A stretch of DNA of 64,000 bases, taken from positions 62,001 through 126,000 of the forward strand of contig JAMPHY010000006.1 of NCBI GenBank assembly GCA_023663185.1. Reading direction: 5' to 3'. The position numbers and the translations under genes are program-made. Shown here piece after piece: positions 35,801-44,441 of the stretch. The notes beneath the pieces are model-generated. The model ran no database searches and was not told the DNA's origin. It was given only the letters and a program-made list of their open reading frames with translations. Each line of letters begins with the position of its first letter. Position 1 is the stretch's first letter. This DNA comes from Clostridiales bacterium. GTDB taxonomy: Bacteria > Bacillota > Clostridia > Lachnospirales > Lachnospiraceae.

Positions 35801-35828
35801 AAGCCGTCCTTTTCGGGCGGCTCTCTTT
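35801..35828 (+). terminator. Rho-independent terminator of nuclease copy 3
   Basis: The same hairpin as copy 1: AAGCCGUCC with GGGCGGCU at 35801-35822, then a U-rich tail CUCUUUAUUU. One base change at the stem foot shortens it. Confidence 0.8.
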
Positions 35829-35937
35829 ATTTATTGACTCTATAATTCATCCGATATTCTGATTTATCATCTATCCTTTCCCCATTCTCATCTACACCTA
35901 TTGTCATACATAATGACTACATGCTTCATATACTCAG

Positions 35938-36543
35938 TCAAGTTTCTCTTTTCCATGTATTCACATCTTTTTTACTTATGAATCCAAACAATATTTTTTT
36001 GATTCCTTTACATATCATAAATCCAATCAACGTGCCAAATACATTGTTCATAATATCATCTGTCTCAAACTTACCGCGTAATGTATAAAGCTGTATGCAC
36101 TCAATAGATAGGCTAAAAAGAAATCCAGCAAGCAGCGACCAGCCAATTTTACGAAAAGGTCTCCACAAAATATAAAGCAAAATTCCCAATGGAATCATCA
36201 AAAGAATATTTTCTATCCATAACGTCAGATGCCAAAGACTTGTTCCCCATGTTGTAAAGGGAACCAGTCTTATAGTATATGCCATTTCTTCACTCCTAGA
36301 AAAAACAGTTATTCCCAAAACCATATAACAGTAAAAACCCAACAAACCAATAAATGGCAGCTTAATGCATGAATAGCAAATCATCTTTAAAGCTACACGA
36401 CGATATACTAACTTGAATATAATAATGCTATAATAAAGCAAGACAAATCCTGCTCCAACAATAGCAGAATCTTTAAAATAATCTTTCCAATATACCCCAC
36501 AATCGTTAAGTATTGTCTCATATACTATCTTTATATTATACAT
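35938..36543 (-). CDS. VanZ-family membrane protein
   Basis: The 201-residue protein has about five hydrophobic helices. The VanZ signatures are LVPFTTWG, ENILLMIPLGILLYIL, LSIECIQLYTLRGKFETDDIMNNVFGTLIGF. VanZ-like proteins confer low-level teicoplanin tolerance in some enterococci, but most homologues have unknown envelope roles. It lies 39 bp downstream of a frameshifted acyltransferase in the polysaccharide locus. Its last codons are duplicated at 27549. Confidence 0.9.
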   Translation of the reverse strand: MYNIKIVYETILNDCGVYWKDYFKDSAIVGAGFVLLYYSIIIFKLVYRRVALKMICYSCIKLPFIGLLGFYCYMVLGITVFSRSEEMAYTIRLVPFTTWGTSLWHLTLWIENILLMIPLGILLYILWRPFRKIGWSLLAGFLFSLSIECIQLYTLRGKFETDDIMNNVFGTLIGFMICKGIKKILFGFISKKDVNTWKRET

Positions 36544-36582
36544 TTACAGGCTCTTTTCAAATTGATACCTTAATTTATACAT

Positions 36583-37657
36583 TTAATTAATTCCATAAAG
36601 CTGCGGAACAAATTTGGATATAATTTTTTCTACTACCAAACAACATATAAGGGTCACAAGCGCTACTGATATCTCAATTACAAAATTGCACTTTTCAAGT
36701 CCAGTTTGAATAAATGGAAAAAGTTTTAAAAACATGATAGGATACTTATGCATAACCAAAATAGCCAACGTCCGTCTCCCGATATACTCCATTAATGGAA
36801 ATCTTTGAATAATATACGATATATAAAACACCCCCCCCGCACATCCACAAAGCATTAAATATAAACAAACCAACATTTCCAAATTTATCCACGCTGGCAT
36901 CTGTATGACCATTTATATATATCCCTATAATTGCTATTAGTATCCATATAATAAATACGAATTTATTTCTTTCAACTATATCGAATCGTATGACTTTTTG
37001 TAACGCATTCCCCCAACTTCTTACCAATAGTCCAATTCCAAAGAAAAACGACATAAAGATTGCTGTTTCTATTTCAAATGGCAACATTAGATCCCACTGC
37101 ATGAAACTTTCTATACAGCCAAATAATAGAAATATTGCCATAACTACGCAATATAGTACCCATGCTTTTTTAATAGAAATCCGATACATTATTTTTAAAA
37201 TCAAAAACCATATTACTTCTACAATTACTAAACATGGAATAAACCATAATGGTCTATAATATTTAAAAAAACCTGTTTCAGAATTTCCATAAAGCAATCC
37301 AATAATATTGGGGATTATTGCAAAATTTCCATACCTTCCGGATTGTAAATGCGATAAAACCACACCTTCCATCAAATAATATATTATTATACTAATACAT
37401 CCCCATACAAAATATGGAAAAAGCAAACTACCTAATATCTTTTTTAGAAACTCTTTAACTGTCCTTTTATCAAAGCAGAACAAATTATCCGTTTCGCTCT
37501 TAATCCTGCAAAAAGTCATTCCTGATAAAATAAAAAAAATAACACTATTAAAAGAATAGCAAAACCAAAACAAAAAACCATACGATGTATGCCCTAAAAC
37601 AATAAATAGAATGCTAAATCCTTTAGCAATATCCAGCCATTCAATTCTTTTTTCCAT
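36583..37657 (-). pseudogene. membrane acyltransferase split by a poly-G frameshift (phase OFF?)
   Basis: Two overlapping frames together encode an Acyl_transf_3 protein of about 358 residues. The first (ATG at 37657) begins EWLDIAKGFSILFIVLGHTS, the family start with the catalytic His. It runs through about eight TM helices, then leaves frame at eight consecutive G (coding strand, after TGC). The remainder (GVFYISYIIQRFPLMEYIGRR and ILVMHKYPIMFL) is the normal C-terminal part. With seven or ten G the halves would join. Expected role: acetylation of polysaccharide subunits. A fixed mutation or sequencing error cannot be excluded. Confidence 0.8.
36831..36838 (-). repeat. poly-G tract (G8 in coding strand) at acyltransferase frame switch
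   Basis: Eight C on the plus strand, located precisely where the two acyltransferase frames meet. Loss of one G or gain of two would restore the full-length frame. Confidence 0.8.
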
Positions 37658-37771
37658 GTTCTTTTCCCTTTATTTAAATGTCTACAATTATCAAATATTG
37701 CATACCATAGATTATAATAACCCAAACAAATAGCAAATAAGACCTTTAGCTGATGTTATAGTGAAAAATCA

Positions 37772-38740
37772 CTATCTTTGCACTGCGGTCAGTTTCATCT
37801 TATCAAGTATATCTATATTATCAAAAAATAAAGGCGTTCCTCCTGTATGAATAAACAAAATGTTCTTATTAACTATATTCCTCTTCTTAATATACTGAAG
37901 CATCCCATTAAATGCTTTTCCGGTATACGTTGGATCAAGTGGAACTCCATTCATAAAAATTGATTTCCTAATTGTTTCCACCACTTCACTACTATAGCAA
38001 CCATAACCGCCACAAATATAATTATCTTCTACTTCGATTTTGCTTTTATCTATCTGCCTGCTTTTATCAAAATATGCTTCAAGCATTGAATATAAGACTT
38101 GCTCCTGATATGCCTTCTTTCGCGAAATTGAAATTCCAACAATTTTCTCTCTTCCGCCGTATATTATTTGCCCAGCAATTATCCCCCCCTGCGTCATCCC
38201 TGTACCTACTGCGCAAAAAATATAATCAAACTCTATGTTCTCCTCAAATGCCCAGCTTTGAATTTCTTTGAATACTTTTACATATGCACGCAGTGGAACC
38301 GCCTCATTACCTTGTCCATACCGGTCTCCATATATGTAATAGGGCTCCCTGCCGTTTTTTCTACACATATCCATAACATTCTGCACTCTTTCAGATATCT
38401 CATTTTTATTACACAAGTGGATATGCGCACCACATGAATGAACAATAATACTGTTATTGGTTTCTATATGCGCACCGCTATTGTCAGAGGGCGAAATAAT
38501 ATGGCACTCTATGCCGTTCTGTATACTAATATTTGCTATTGCACGGCTCAAATTAGACCTAGTATTTCCATATCCAATAATGCACGATTTATTTTGGGAA
38601 TACATATCTTCAAAAAACTCCTGTGCTATCCGTACCTTATTACCACCGAACGAAAAAGGCAACAAATCGTCCCTCTTAATATAAAAATTATTTTCACCAT
38701 ATCCATATACCTGAATAATGGGTGTAATCCATTCCATCAT
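37772..38740 (-). CDS. D-cysteine desulfhydrase / ACC deaminase-family PLP enzyme
   Basis: About 322 residues from the ATG at 38740 (MMEWITPIIQ), with GAGG six bases upstream. It is a fold-type II PLP enzyme: FYIKRDDLLPFSFGGNKVR carries the PLP Lys, and FCAVGTGMTQGGIIAGQ is the phosphate-binding loop. The family includes ACC deaminase, D-cysteine desulfhydrase and diaminopropionate-type lyases. In this locus it may make or epimerise an amino acid used to decorate a sugar, next to ATP-grasp and formyltransferase genes; that is inference. A G7 tract (38182-38188) encodes the conserved Gly-Gly. It is in frame and could switch the gene off by slippage. Confidence 0.85.
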   Translation of the reverse strand: MMEWITPIIQVYGYGENNFYIKRDDLLPFSFGGNKVRIAQEFFEDMYSQNKSCIIGYGNTRSNLSRAIANISIQNGIECHIISPSDNSGAHIETNNSIIVHSCGAHIHLCNKNEISERVQNVMDMCRKNGREPYYIYGDRYGQGNEAVPLRAYVKVFKEIQSWAFEENIEFDYIFCAVGTGMTQGGIIAGQIIYGGREKIVGISISRKKAYQEQVLYSMLEAYFDKSRQIDKSKIEVEDNYICGGYGCYSSEVVETIRKSIFMNGVPLDPTYTGKAFNGMLQYIKKRNIVNKNILFIHTGGTPLFFDNIDILDKMKLTAVQR

Positions 38741-38741
38741 A

Positions 38742-39851
38742 TCACCCCTCTTTAGGAACAGCATATAAAACCAGACATTCTGTCGCCGGATTAGTAAATC
38801 GGAGATAATATGAATACTTTTTACCTCCTGATAATTCTTCTATTTTAGGAATATAATCAACCAATGCCCTATTACCAACTCCAGCAGTAATAATTAGTTT
38901 CGGAGTATAGGAGCATAAAGTCGCCTTTGCTCCATTTAGCAATGGAATAATCGTATTCCCAATGCACATTTTTATCATAGATATTCTGTAAATATCCCTA
39001 CACAAAGCATCAACTGTAGTTACCGGCAATGCAATCCCGCCATGCGAAGCCAGACACGTGCTTTGCGCATCAAAGCAAAAGTAGTCTTCACCTTCATGAT
39101 CACTGATTCCCATGTTGCATATTGTAATGCGTTCATTTTCCTTATACTCATCTATTAATTTTTTACACATTTCAGTCTGAACTTCCACGCATATAATCTG
39201 TTTGTAATCAGGGCATTTTTCTATGAACTTTTTCGTTGATTCCCCATTGTAAGCTCCCAAATCTAAGTAAACCTCTTCATTGGAAAATGTAATAATGTCA
39301 TTGTCAAAATATGATGTAGCATATTTGAATGAAGAATATATCCACGAATTATCTCCTGAAAGCATAGAATTTAAAAATGCTACCATATTTTTTCTCGATA
39401 TTTTGTCTTCCAGCATTTCATAGTTTTGCTCCAAAATATTTATATTTTCTTTTATAAAATCAGGCGAAATACAGACATCATCCCTTGAAACATTATTCAG
39501 ACACCATATATTTTTTATCTGATGATATTTTTTCAGCATATCCACTAATTCATAATGCGAATGTCCAACTATTACTGAAAAATCTATACCTTCCAAAAGC
39601 AAGTCGTCAAGCCTGACAATTGGCAGTTCCTTTGCCGCTATACGAGAATCTAAATTATAATTTTCAACGTTTACAAAACAACCTTCTATACTAATTCTCC
39701 TTTTTTCTAATTCACGTATAACTCCATTAGCTACAGAGCCAACTCCCCATATGTACAATTTCTGACTTGGAAAAGAATTTTTCCAATCAGAAATTTCTTT
39801 AAAATAGTCTTTTTTATAGTTAAAACATAATTGTTCAGATAATCTGCCCAT
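38742..39851 (-). CDS. FkbM-like methyltransferase with N-terminal Rossmann domain
   Basis: About 369 residues from the ATG at 39851 (MGRLSEQLCF); an in-frame ATG at 39878 is less well placed. The N-terminal part (about 25-115; QKLYIWGVGSVANGVIRELEKR) is a nucleotide-binding fold often fused to such enzymes. The C-terminal half (about 190-300) has SAM motif I VYLDLGAYNGEST and motif II CVEVQTEMC. The usual FkbM block IKMDIEGAE reads IKMCIGNTI, so residues near the active site are altered. It may O-methylate a sugar or be inactive. It ends 1 bp from the PLP-enzyme start. Confidence 0.8.
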   Translation of the reverse strand: MGRLSEQLCFNYKKDYFKEISDWKNSFPSQKLYIWGVGSVANGVIRELEKRRISIEGCFVNVENYNLDSRIAAKELPIVRLDDLLLEGIDFSVIVGHSHYELVDMLKKYHQIKNIWCLNNVSRDDVCISPDFIKENINILEQNYEMLEDKISRKNMVAFLNSMLSGDNSWIYSSFKYATSYFDNDIITFSNEEVYLDLGAYNGESTKKFIEKCPDYKQIICVEVQTEMCKKLIDEYKENERITICNMGISDHEGEDYFCFDAQSTCLASHGGIALPVTTVDALCRDIYRISMIKMCIGNTIIPLLNGAKATLCSYTPKLIITAGVGNRALVDYIPKIEELSGGKKYSYYLRFTNPATECLVLYAVPKEG

Positions 39852-39939
39852 TTTATACCATCCTTTCATAAACCTCATTACAATGAGAATTATATTTTAT
39901 TCTTTGATATGCCTTTAATACACTAATATTTTTGATACT

Positions 39940-40704
39940 TTATATAGTTGTTCTTAAATAAAATTTACTGCTTCCACACTCGATATACGCTGGCTCATAT
40001 CCTGGAAAATCAAATGCTCTTACAGTTCTCATAATAATATCTTGTGAATCAGACAAGTTTATTTTTTTATATCTTCCTATGCTCTTCAAGTCAAAATAAT
40101 GATGTTCATATCCTTTATCCAGCAATTCTTTTTGTGCAATAAACTCCGTTATTTCCCCGTTTAATATTGGCAGTATAATTTCTATCATATTTTCATATAA
40201 TACCTTCTGCGTTTTTTGAAACACTGTATATCCTGTATCATCGTTTTCAATTTGAAATTCACACCTTCTTATGATATCCCCTGTATCTATCCCCTCGTCT
40301 ATCCAATGAAGTGTACCTCCACCTATTTTTGAATTAAAAAGGACGGAATAGTTACATGAATATGAACCTGCAAACTCTGGTAGTAACCCACCATGCATAT
40401 TTATAATTCCTTTTTTAAAAATGTCTATTTCCGTTTTCTTTATAATCTTATTATATCTACAACATAACCCTAAATCTAAACTCTTCTTTGAATAATTTGC
40501 CTTAAAATCATCATATGAATATAAGAGTATATTATTTGCCTTGCAATAATCTCCTAGCATTGGTATATCTTCCCACGGATCATTATTATGCGCCTTGGGA
40601 TTAGAACTGACACAGGCAATCAATTCTAATGAACTTTCCTCTTTTATCCACATACATACCTTCGTAGCTATTGGCAAATCCCCAAATACAACTATTTTTT
40701 TCAT
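39940..40704 (-). CDS. formyltransferase (sugar N-formyltransferase-like)
   Basis: The 254-residue protein has the formyl-transferase fold of Fmt/ArnA-N. The catalytic set is INMHGGLLPEFAG (Asn-x-His) with the Asp in WIDEGIDTGDII. It lacks the C-terminal domain of methionyl-tRNA formyltransferase, so a small-molecule target is likely: an amino sugar made by the nearby DegT aminotransferase, formylated with N10-formyl-THF. It starts 3 bp after the ATP-grasp stop, whose GGGGGG run serves as its ribosome binding site. It is tightly coupled in the polysaccharide operon. Confidence 0.85.
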   Translation of the reverse strand: MKKIVVFGDLPIATKVCMWIKEESSLELIACVSSNPKAHNNDPWEDIPMLGDYCKANNILLYSYDDFKANYSKKSLDLGLCCRYNKIIKKTEIDIFKKGIINMHGGLLPEFAGSYSCNYSVLFNSKIGGGTLHWIDEGIDTGDIIRRCEFQIENDDTGYTVFQKTQKVLYENMIEIILPILNGEITEFIAQKELLDKGYEHHYFDLKSIGRYKKINLSDSQDIIMRTVRAFDFPGYEPAYIECGSSKFYLRTTI

Positions 40705-40707
40705 TCT

Positions 40708-41724
40708 TTACCCCCCTAGTATTTTTACCATAGATATATCTTTCTGCCCTATAACACCTATCTTTGCTTCTAATAAATTTCTATCCACATCGTTCCCATT
40801 TAGCCATTGAATTATTGCTCTAGGCAAATCTACTCCTGCTATATGGCTAAACGGATACCCACCGCCAAATCTTGCATTCATTTCTAAAACGTAAACCTTA
40901 TCATCACTAACGAACATATCCACATCCATATTACCAATGTGTTTTGTCAATACCGCTAATCTCTCTGCTGTTTCCCTAATCGCAGGATTTTCAACTATTT
41001 TCGCGCAGTCAGTTTCGCCTGAACGCATACTTATCTTTTTTCGTATAACTGTGCTCCGATAACTGCCGTTCAAATCATTAATAATGTCAATTCCATATTC
41101 CTGCCCATTTATTTTCTGCTGAATGATAACACATTTTTCAACATCAGCCTCTGATTCATATTTAAGATATGAATCGAAAATTCCACGTTTAGCCTTCTTA
41201 AATAGAACATTCAATTCTTCTTCGTTTTCAGCTTCATACATATCAATAGAACCCATTCCCCATCTCGGCTTTATAACCATGGGAAAGCATACTAACTTGT
41301 TTTGTAAAGCATCAAGGACTGCCTGTAAATCATAGAACGTCTGCGGTACATAAAAACCATTTTTTTCCAAAAACTGGTATGTCAGCCATTTATCATTGCA
41401 AATTTCTACAATTTCCATATCTGAAACGATAAGCCTTACTCCGATCTCATCAAATCTCTCACGACTTCTTGCTAAAACAGGAATATCTATGTCAAATAAC
41501 GGAATAATAACATTTATCTTCTCATTCTTGCAATACTCCAAAAGAAACGAAATATATTTATCACTATAAATTATTGGAGTGCAGACCGCTTTATCTGCTG
41601 CTTCCATGGCAGAAGAATATATTGAGCTGTTAGCAGCGTGAACTGTCCCCGTATCCCCCAATACATCCTTAAAATATTTTACTAGATAGCTCCTTCTTCC
41701 CGCAGATGTAAGCAAAATATTCAT
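40708..41724 (-). CDS. ATP-grasp carboxylate-amine ligase-like protein
   Basis: The 338-residue protein has the N-terminal start MNILLTSAGRRSYLVKYF, as in carbamoyl-phosphate-synthase-like ATP-grasp proteins. The ATP-grasp core (about 110-300) contains PMVIKPRWGMGSIDM, the Lys/Glu region QQKINGQEYGIDII and the metal-binding VLEMNARFGGGYPF. Members in surface-polysaccharide loci ligate amino acids or other carboxylates to amino sugars. Its neighbours (DegT aminotransferase upstream, formyltransferase downstream) support sugar decoration. The substrate is not known. Confidence 0.85.
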   Translation of the reverse strand: MNILLTSAGRRSYLVKYFKDVLGDTGTVHAANSSIYSSAMEAADKAVCTPIIYSDKYISFLLEYCKNEKINVIIPLFDIDIPVLARSRERFDEIGVRLIVSDMEIVEICNDKWLTYQFLEKNGFYVPQTFYDLQAVLDALQNKLVCFPMVIKPRWGMGSIDMYEAENEEELNVLFKKAKRGIFDSYLKYESEADVEKCVIIQQKINGQEYGIDIINDLNGSYRSTVIRKKISMRSGETDCAKIVENPAIRETAERLAVLTKHIGNMDVDMFVSDDKVYVLEMNARFGGGYPFSHIAGVDLPRAIIQWLNGNDVDRNLLEAKIGVIGQKDISMVKILGG

Positions 41725-41800
41725 TTCATTCTCCCTTTATTCCAAAACTTCTATGTTTTTACCGCATTGCTATTTCTTCATCACATATGAAGCGCATATT

Positions 41801-42916
41801 TTAATAATTGCATCTGCACTCCAGTATTATCTCGCATATCCTATCTACGTCTTCCATTGAAAGATCCGCATACATCGGGAGTGTCAGTACCCTCTTGCTT
41901 ATATGCAGTGCCGCAGGCGTAAGGTTTGCATTATATCTTCCATGATAACAATCGTATGTATTTGCCAGCGGATAAAAATATTTTCTGGCTCCGATTCCAT
42001 TCTCCGCTAACTTCTCAAACACTTCGTTACGGCTTGTTCCAAACTTCTTCTCGTCAAATATAACTGGGAAATATGCAAAATTATGTTTTACACCTTCCTG
42101 TGTAGGATTTAATGTAATTCCCTCCACTCTTTCCAGATGGCTAAAATATCTTTCTGAAACGAGTTTCCTCTTTTCAATCTCGCCATCCACATGCCTTAAG
42201 TTGCATAGCCCCATCGCGGCGCAGAATTCATTCATCTTGGCGTTTGCTCCCACGCCATCCACTATCTCCGGACCTCGTATCCCGAAATTCTTTAACCGAT
42301 ATAAGTTTCTTCCAAAATCTTCATCACTGAAGCATACCGCTCCGCCTTCAATCGTATTGAACACCTTTGTTGCATGGAAACTGAAGCACGATGCATCACC
42401 GAATGCGCCAACACCTTCCCCTTCATATGTCTCCCCGAAGGCATGCGCGGCATCATATATAACCTTTAACTCATATTTCCTGGCTATTCTTTCGATTTCT
42501 TTGACATTGCAGATATTCCCGTATACATGCACAGGCACAATGGCGCATGTCCGGTCTGTAATTAGTGCTTCTATCTTGCTGATGTCTATTGTGAAGTCAT
42601 CCGGATTTATATCACAGAATACTGGTTCCAACCCGTTACGCACAATGGCATGAGTCGTTGATGCAAATGTAAACGGTGTAGTGATAACTTCTCCGTGCAG
42701 ATTCATTGCCTGCATAGCAAGCTCTAATGCCATGTGCCCGTTTGTTAAAAGATCAATGTTGGGGACATTAAGGTATTCCTTCAATTCCCTCTGCAGTTCT
42801 TTATGCTTGGTGCCCATATTGGTTAGCCAATGGGTTTCCCAGAGTTCTTCTATCTCTTCCATGTATTCATCAATTGATGGCATGGATGAACGTGTAACAA
42901 GTATTTTGTTTGGCAT
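41801..42916 (-). CDS. DegT/DnrJ/EryC1/StrS sugar aminotransferase
   Basis: The 371-residue PLP enzyme aminates a nucleotide-linked keto sugar. Motifs: TTPFTFASTTHAI, VPVHVYGN, VIYDAAHAFGETYEG and the PLP-lysine segment CFSFHATKVFNTIEGGAV, then NFGIRGPE and NAKMNEFCAAMG. The length and blocks resemble FdtB/QdtB/VioA-type aminotransferases. The dehydratase making its keto substrate is not in the window. It is the first gene of the aminotransferase / ATP-grasp / formyltransferase / FkbM / PLP run and follows the flippase gene by 38 bp. Confidence 0.92.
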   Translation of the reverse strand: MPNKILVTRSSMPSIDEYMEEIEELWETHWLTNMGTKHKELQRELKEYLNVPNIDLLTNGHMALELAMQAMNLHGEVITTPFTFASTTHAIVRNGLEPVFCDINPDDFTIDISKIEALITDRTCAIVPVHVYGNICNVKEIERIARKYELKVIYDAAHAFGETYEGEGVGAFGDASCFSFHATKVFNTIEGGAVCFSDEDFGRNLYRLKNFGIRGPEIVDGVGANAKMNEFCAAMGLCNLRHVDGEIEKRKLVSERYFSHLERVEGITLNPTQEGVKHNFAYFPVIFDEKKFGTSRNEVFEKLAENGIGARKYFYPLANTYDCYHGRYNANLTPAALHISKRVLTLPMYADLSMEDVDRICEIILECRCNY

Positions 42917-42954
42917 AATTACTCCTTTGCATTACATCTATTTACTATTGCATT

Positions 42955-44400
42955 TTAAGCTTTATTTTTTGTCCTACGAAATGCTTTTAAAATATCTATA
43001 AGATATAAAAATGAATCTAATTTAAATAAAGCCGAACCCACGATGTAGATTACTGCCCCCAACACAACTTGAATCATAAGTGTAATCAGAACAGGCAACC
43101 CTGCTAATGATACACACCACACTACTGCTCCCATTCCAACCGCCAACAATATACACGGCATGATATCTTTCAACTGTTCCATATATCCATAGTTTAACAA
43201 TTTCCTATTCGGCCAACTGTTTATGACCTGGCTTATTATGCTACTTGCAAGCATGCTGTATGCCATGGCCATCGGGCCAAACCACATAGTTGAAATCAGC
43301 AGCACCAGTCCAGCACATTTTTTAATTACTTCCAACTTTAAGAATAGGTCGCTCCGTCCCATTGCCTTAATCGCATTCAGGTTTGCCGTGTGAATCGGAT
43401 GGAACATAAAGGAAATGCAGAAAATCCTTAAGTACGGTACACATGGTAGCCACTTCGACGTTAAAACCAGTCCTACCGCGAAGTCCGCAGTTGCCACCAA
43501 CCCCATCATTAAAGGCGCCATAACATACACACTCACATTAATCGCCCTTCTTGTCATGTCTTTCACATTCTGACGGTTGTCCTGAACACTTGACATTACT
43601 GGAAACAGAACGCTATCAATGGCACTATTGACATTAGATACAACAAAATTGGGGAACTGTCTTCCCCTATTGTAATAAGCCAGATCCGCCGATGAATACA
43701 TTTTACCAATAATTAACTGTCTGATATTGTTATAGCCCTTATCAAGCAACGTTGAAATCAACAGTTTCCATCCATACGAAAATAATTTCTTTAATCGTTG
43801 AACCGAAAAAACGTTATGAGGACGCCATTTAACCGTAATCCACAAAATAACCGTATCAATTATTACGTTAATTACATGCTGCACAACCAATGCCCAAACA
43901 CCATATCCTAGCATTGCCATTGCAATTCCCACACACGCTGCTGTAACCGTTCCGCCAAGCGTGGCAAAGAAAAATTTCCTAAACATCATATTTTTGGATA
44001 CATATGCTTGCTGTATATTTTTGACTCCAGACACAATAATGGTAATTCCAAGCACACGGATTAATGCAGATAAAGAAGAATCCCCATAAAACCGCGCAAT
44101 TAATGGTGCACATAGAAAAAGGAGTACATAAAGTACTCCACAAAACATTACATTTGTGTAAAATACCGTAGAAAAATCCAAATCATCTGCATCTTTTTTT
44201 TGTATCAGTGCATTCCCCAGTCCACTGTCCACGAATACCTGTAGGATAGTCGCAAAAACCGTAATCAAAGCAACAACGCCATAATCTTCTGGTTGCAGCA
44301 TCCTTGCAAGAACGATTGATACAACAAAGGAAACCAGTTGTGCGCCACTACGCTCAGCAAAACGCCAAAATAAATTTGTTAAAACATTATGTTTCTCCAT
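42955..44400 (-). CDS. Wzx-type polysaccharide flippase (MOP superfamily)
   Basis: About 481 residues from the ATG at 44400 (MEKHNVLTNLFWRF), with GGAG six bases upstream. There are twelve to fourteen hydrophobic helices. The start FAERSGAQLVSFVVSIVLARMLQPEDYG is characteristic of the polysaccharide-transporter/MOP family. It flips lipid-linked repeat units across the cytoplasmic membrane for Wzy-dependent polymerisation. It lies between glycosyltransferases and the sugar-modification genes. Confidence 0.92.
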   Translation of the reverse strand: MEKHNVLTNLFWRFAERSGAQLVSFVVSIVLARMLQPEDYGVVALITVFATILQVFVDSGLGNALIQKKDADDLDFSTVFYTNVMFCGVLYVLLFLCAPLIARFYGDSSLSALIRVLGITIIVSGVKNIQQAYVSKNMMFRKFFFATLGGTVTAACVGIAMAMLGYGVWALVVQHVINVIIDTVILWITVKWRPHNVFSVQRLKKLFSYGWKLLISTLLDKGYNNIRQLIIGKMYSSADLAYYNRGRQFPNFVVSNVNSAIDSVLFPVMSSVQDNRQNVKDMTRRAINVSVYVMAPLMMGLVATADFAVGLVLTSKWLPCVPYLRIFCISFMFHPIHTANLNAIKAMGRSDLFLKLEVIKKCAGLVLLISTMWFGPMAMAYSMLASSIISQVINSWPNRKLLNYGYMEQLKDIMPCILLAVGMGAVVWCVSLAGLPVLITLMIQVVLGAVIYIVGSALFKLDSFLYLIDILKAFRRTKNKA

Positions 44401-44441
44401 CACATCTCCACGTTGTAATTTATAATCCTTATATGCCATTT

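Larger units (their letters stand above)
35141..35990 (+). repeat. direct repeat unit B (matches 26721-27607)
   Basis: Second copy of the segment carrying the nuclease 3' two-thirds, its terminator and the vanZ 3' end. Here the vanZ-family gene continues intact beyond the repeat, so this is probably the parental junction for the vanZ part. Confidence 0.8.

Noticed and set aside
40711-40716. Poly-C6 run as another phase-variation site
   Set aside because: It lies at the last two glycine codons and stop of the ATP-grasp gene and doubles as a ribosome binding site; six bases is short and slippage would only alter the last residues.
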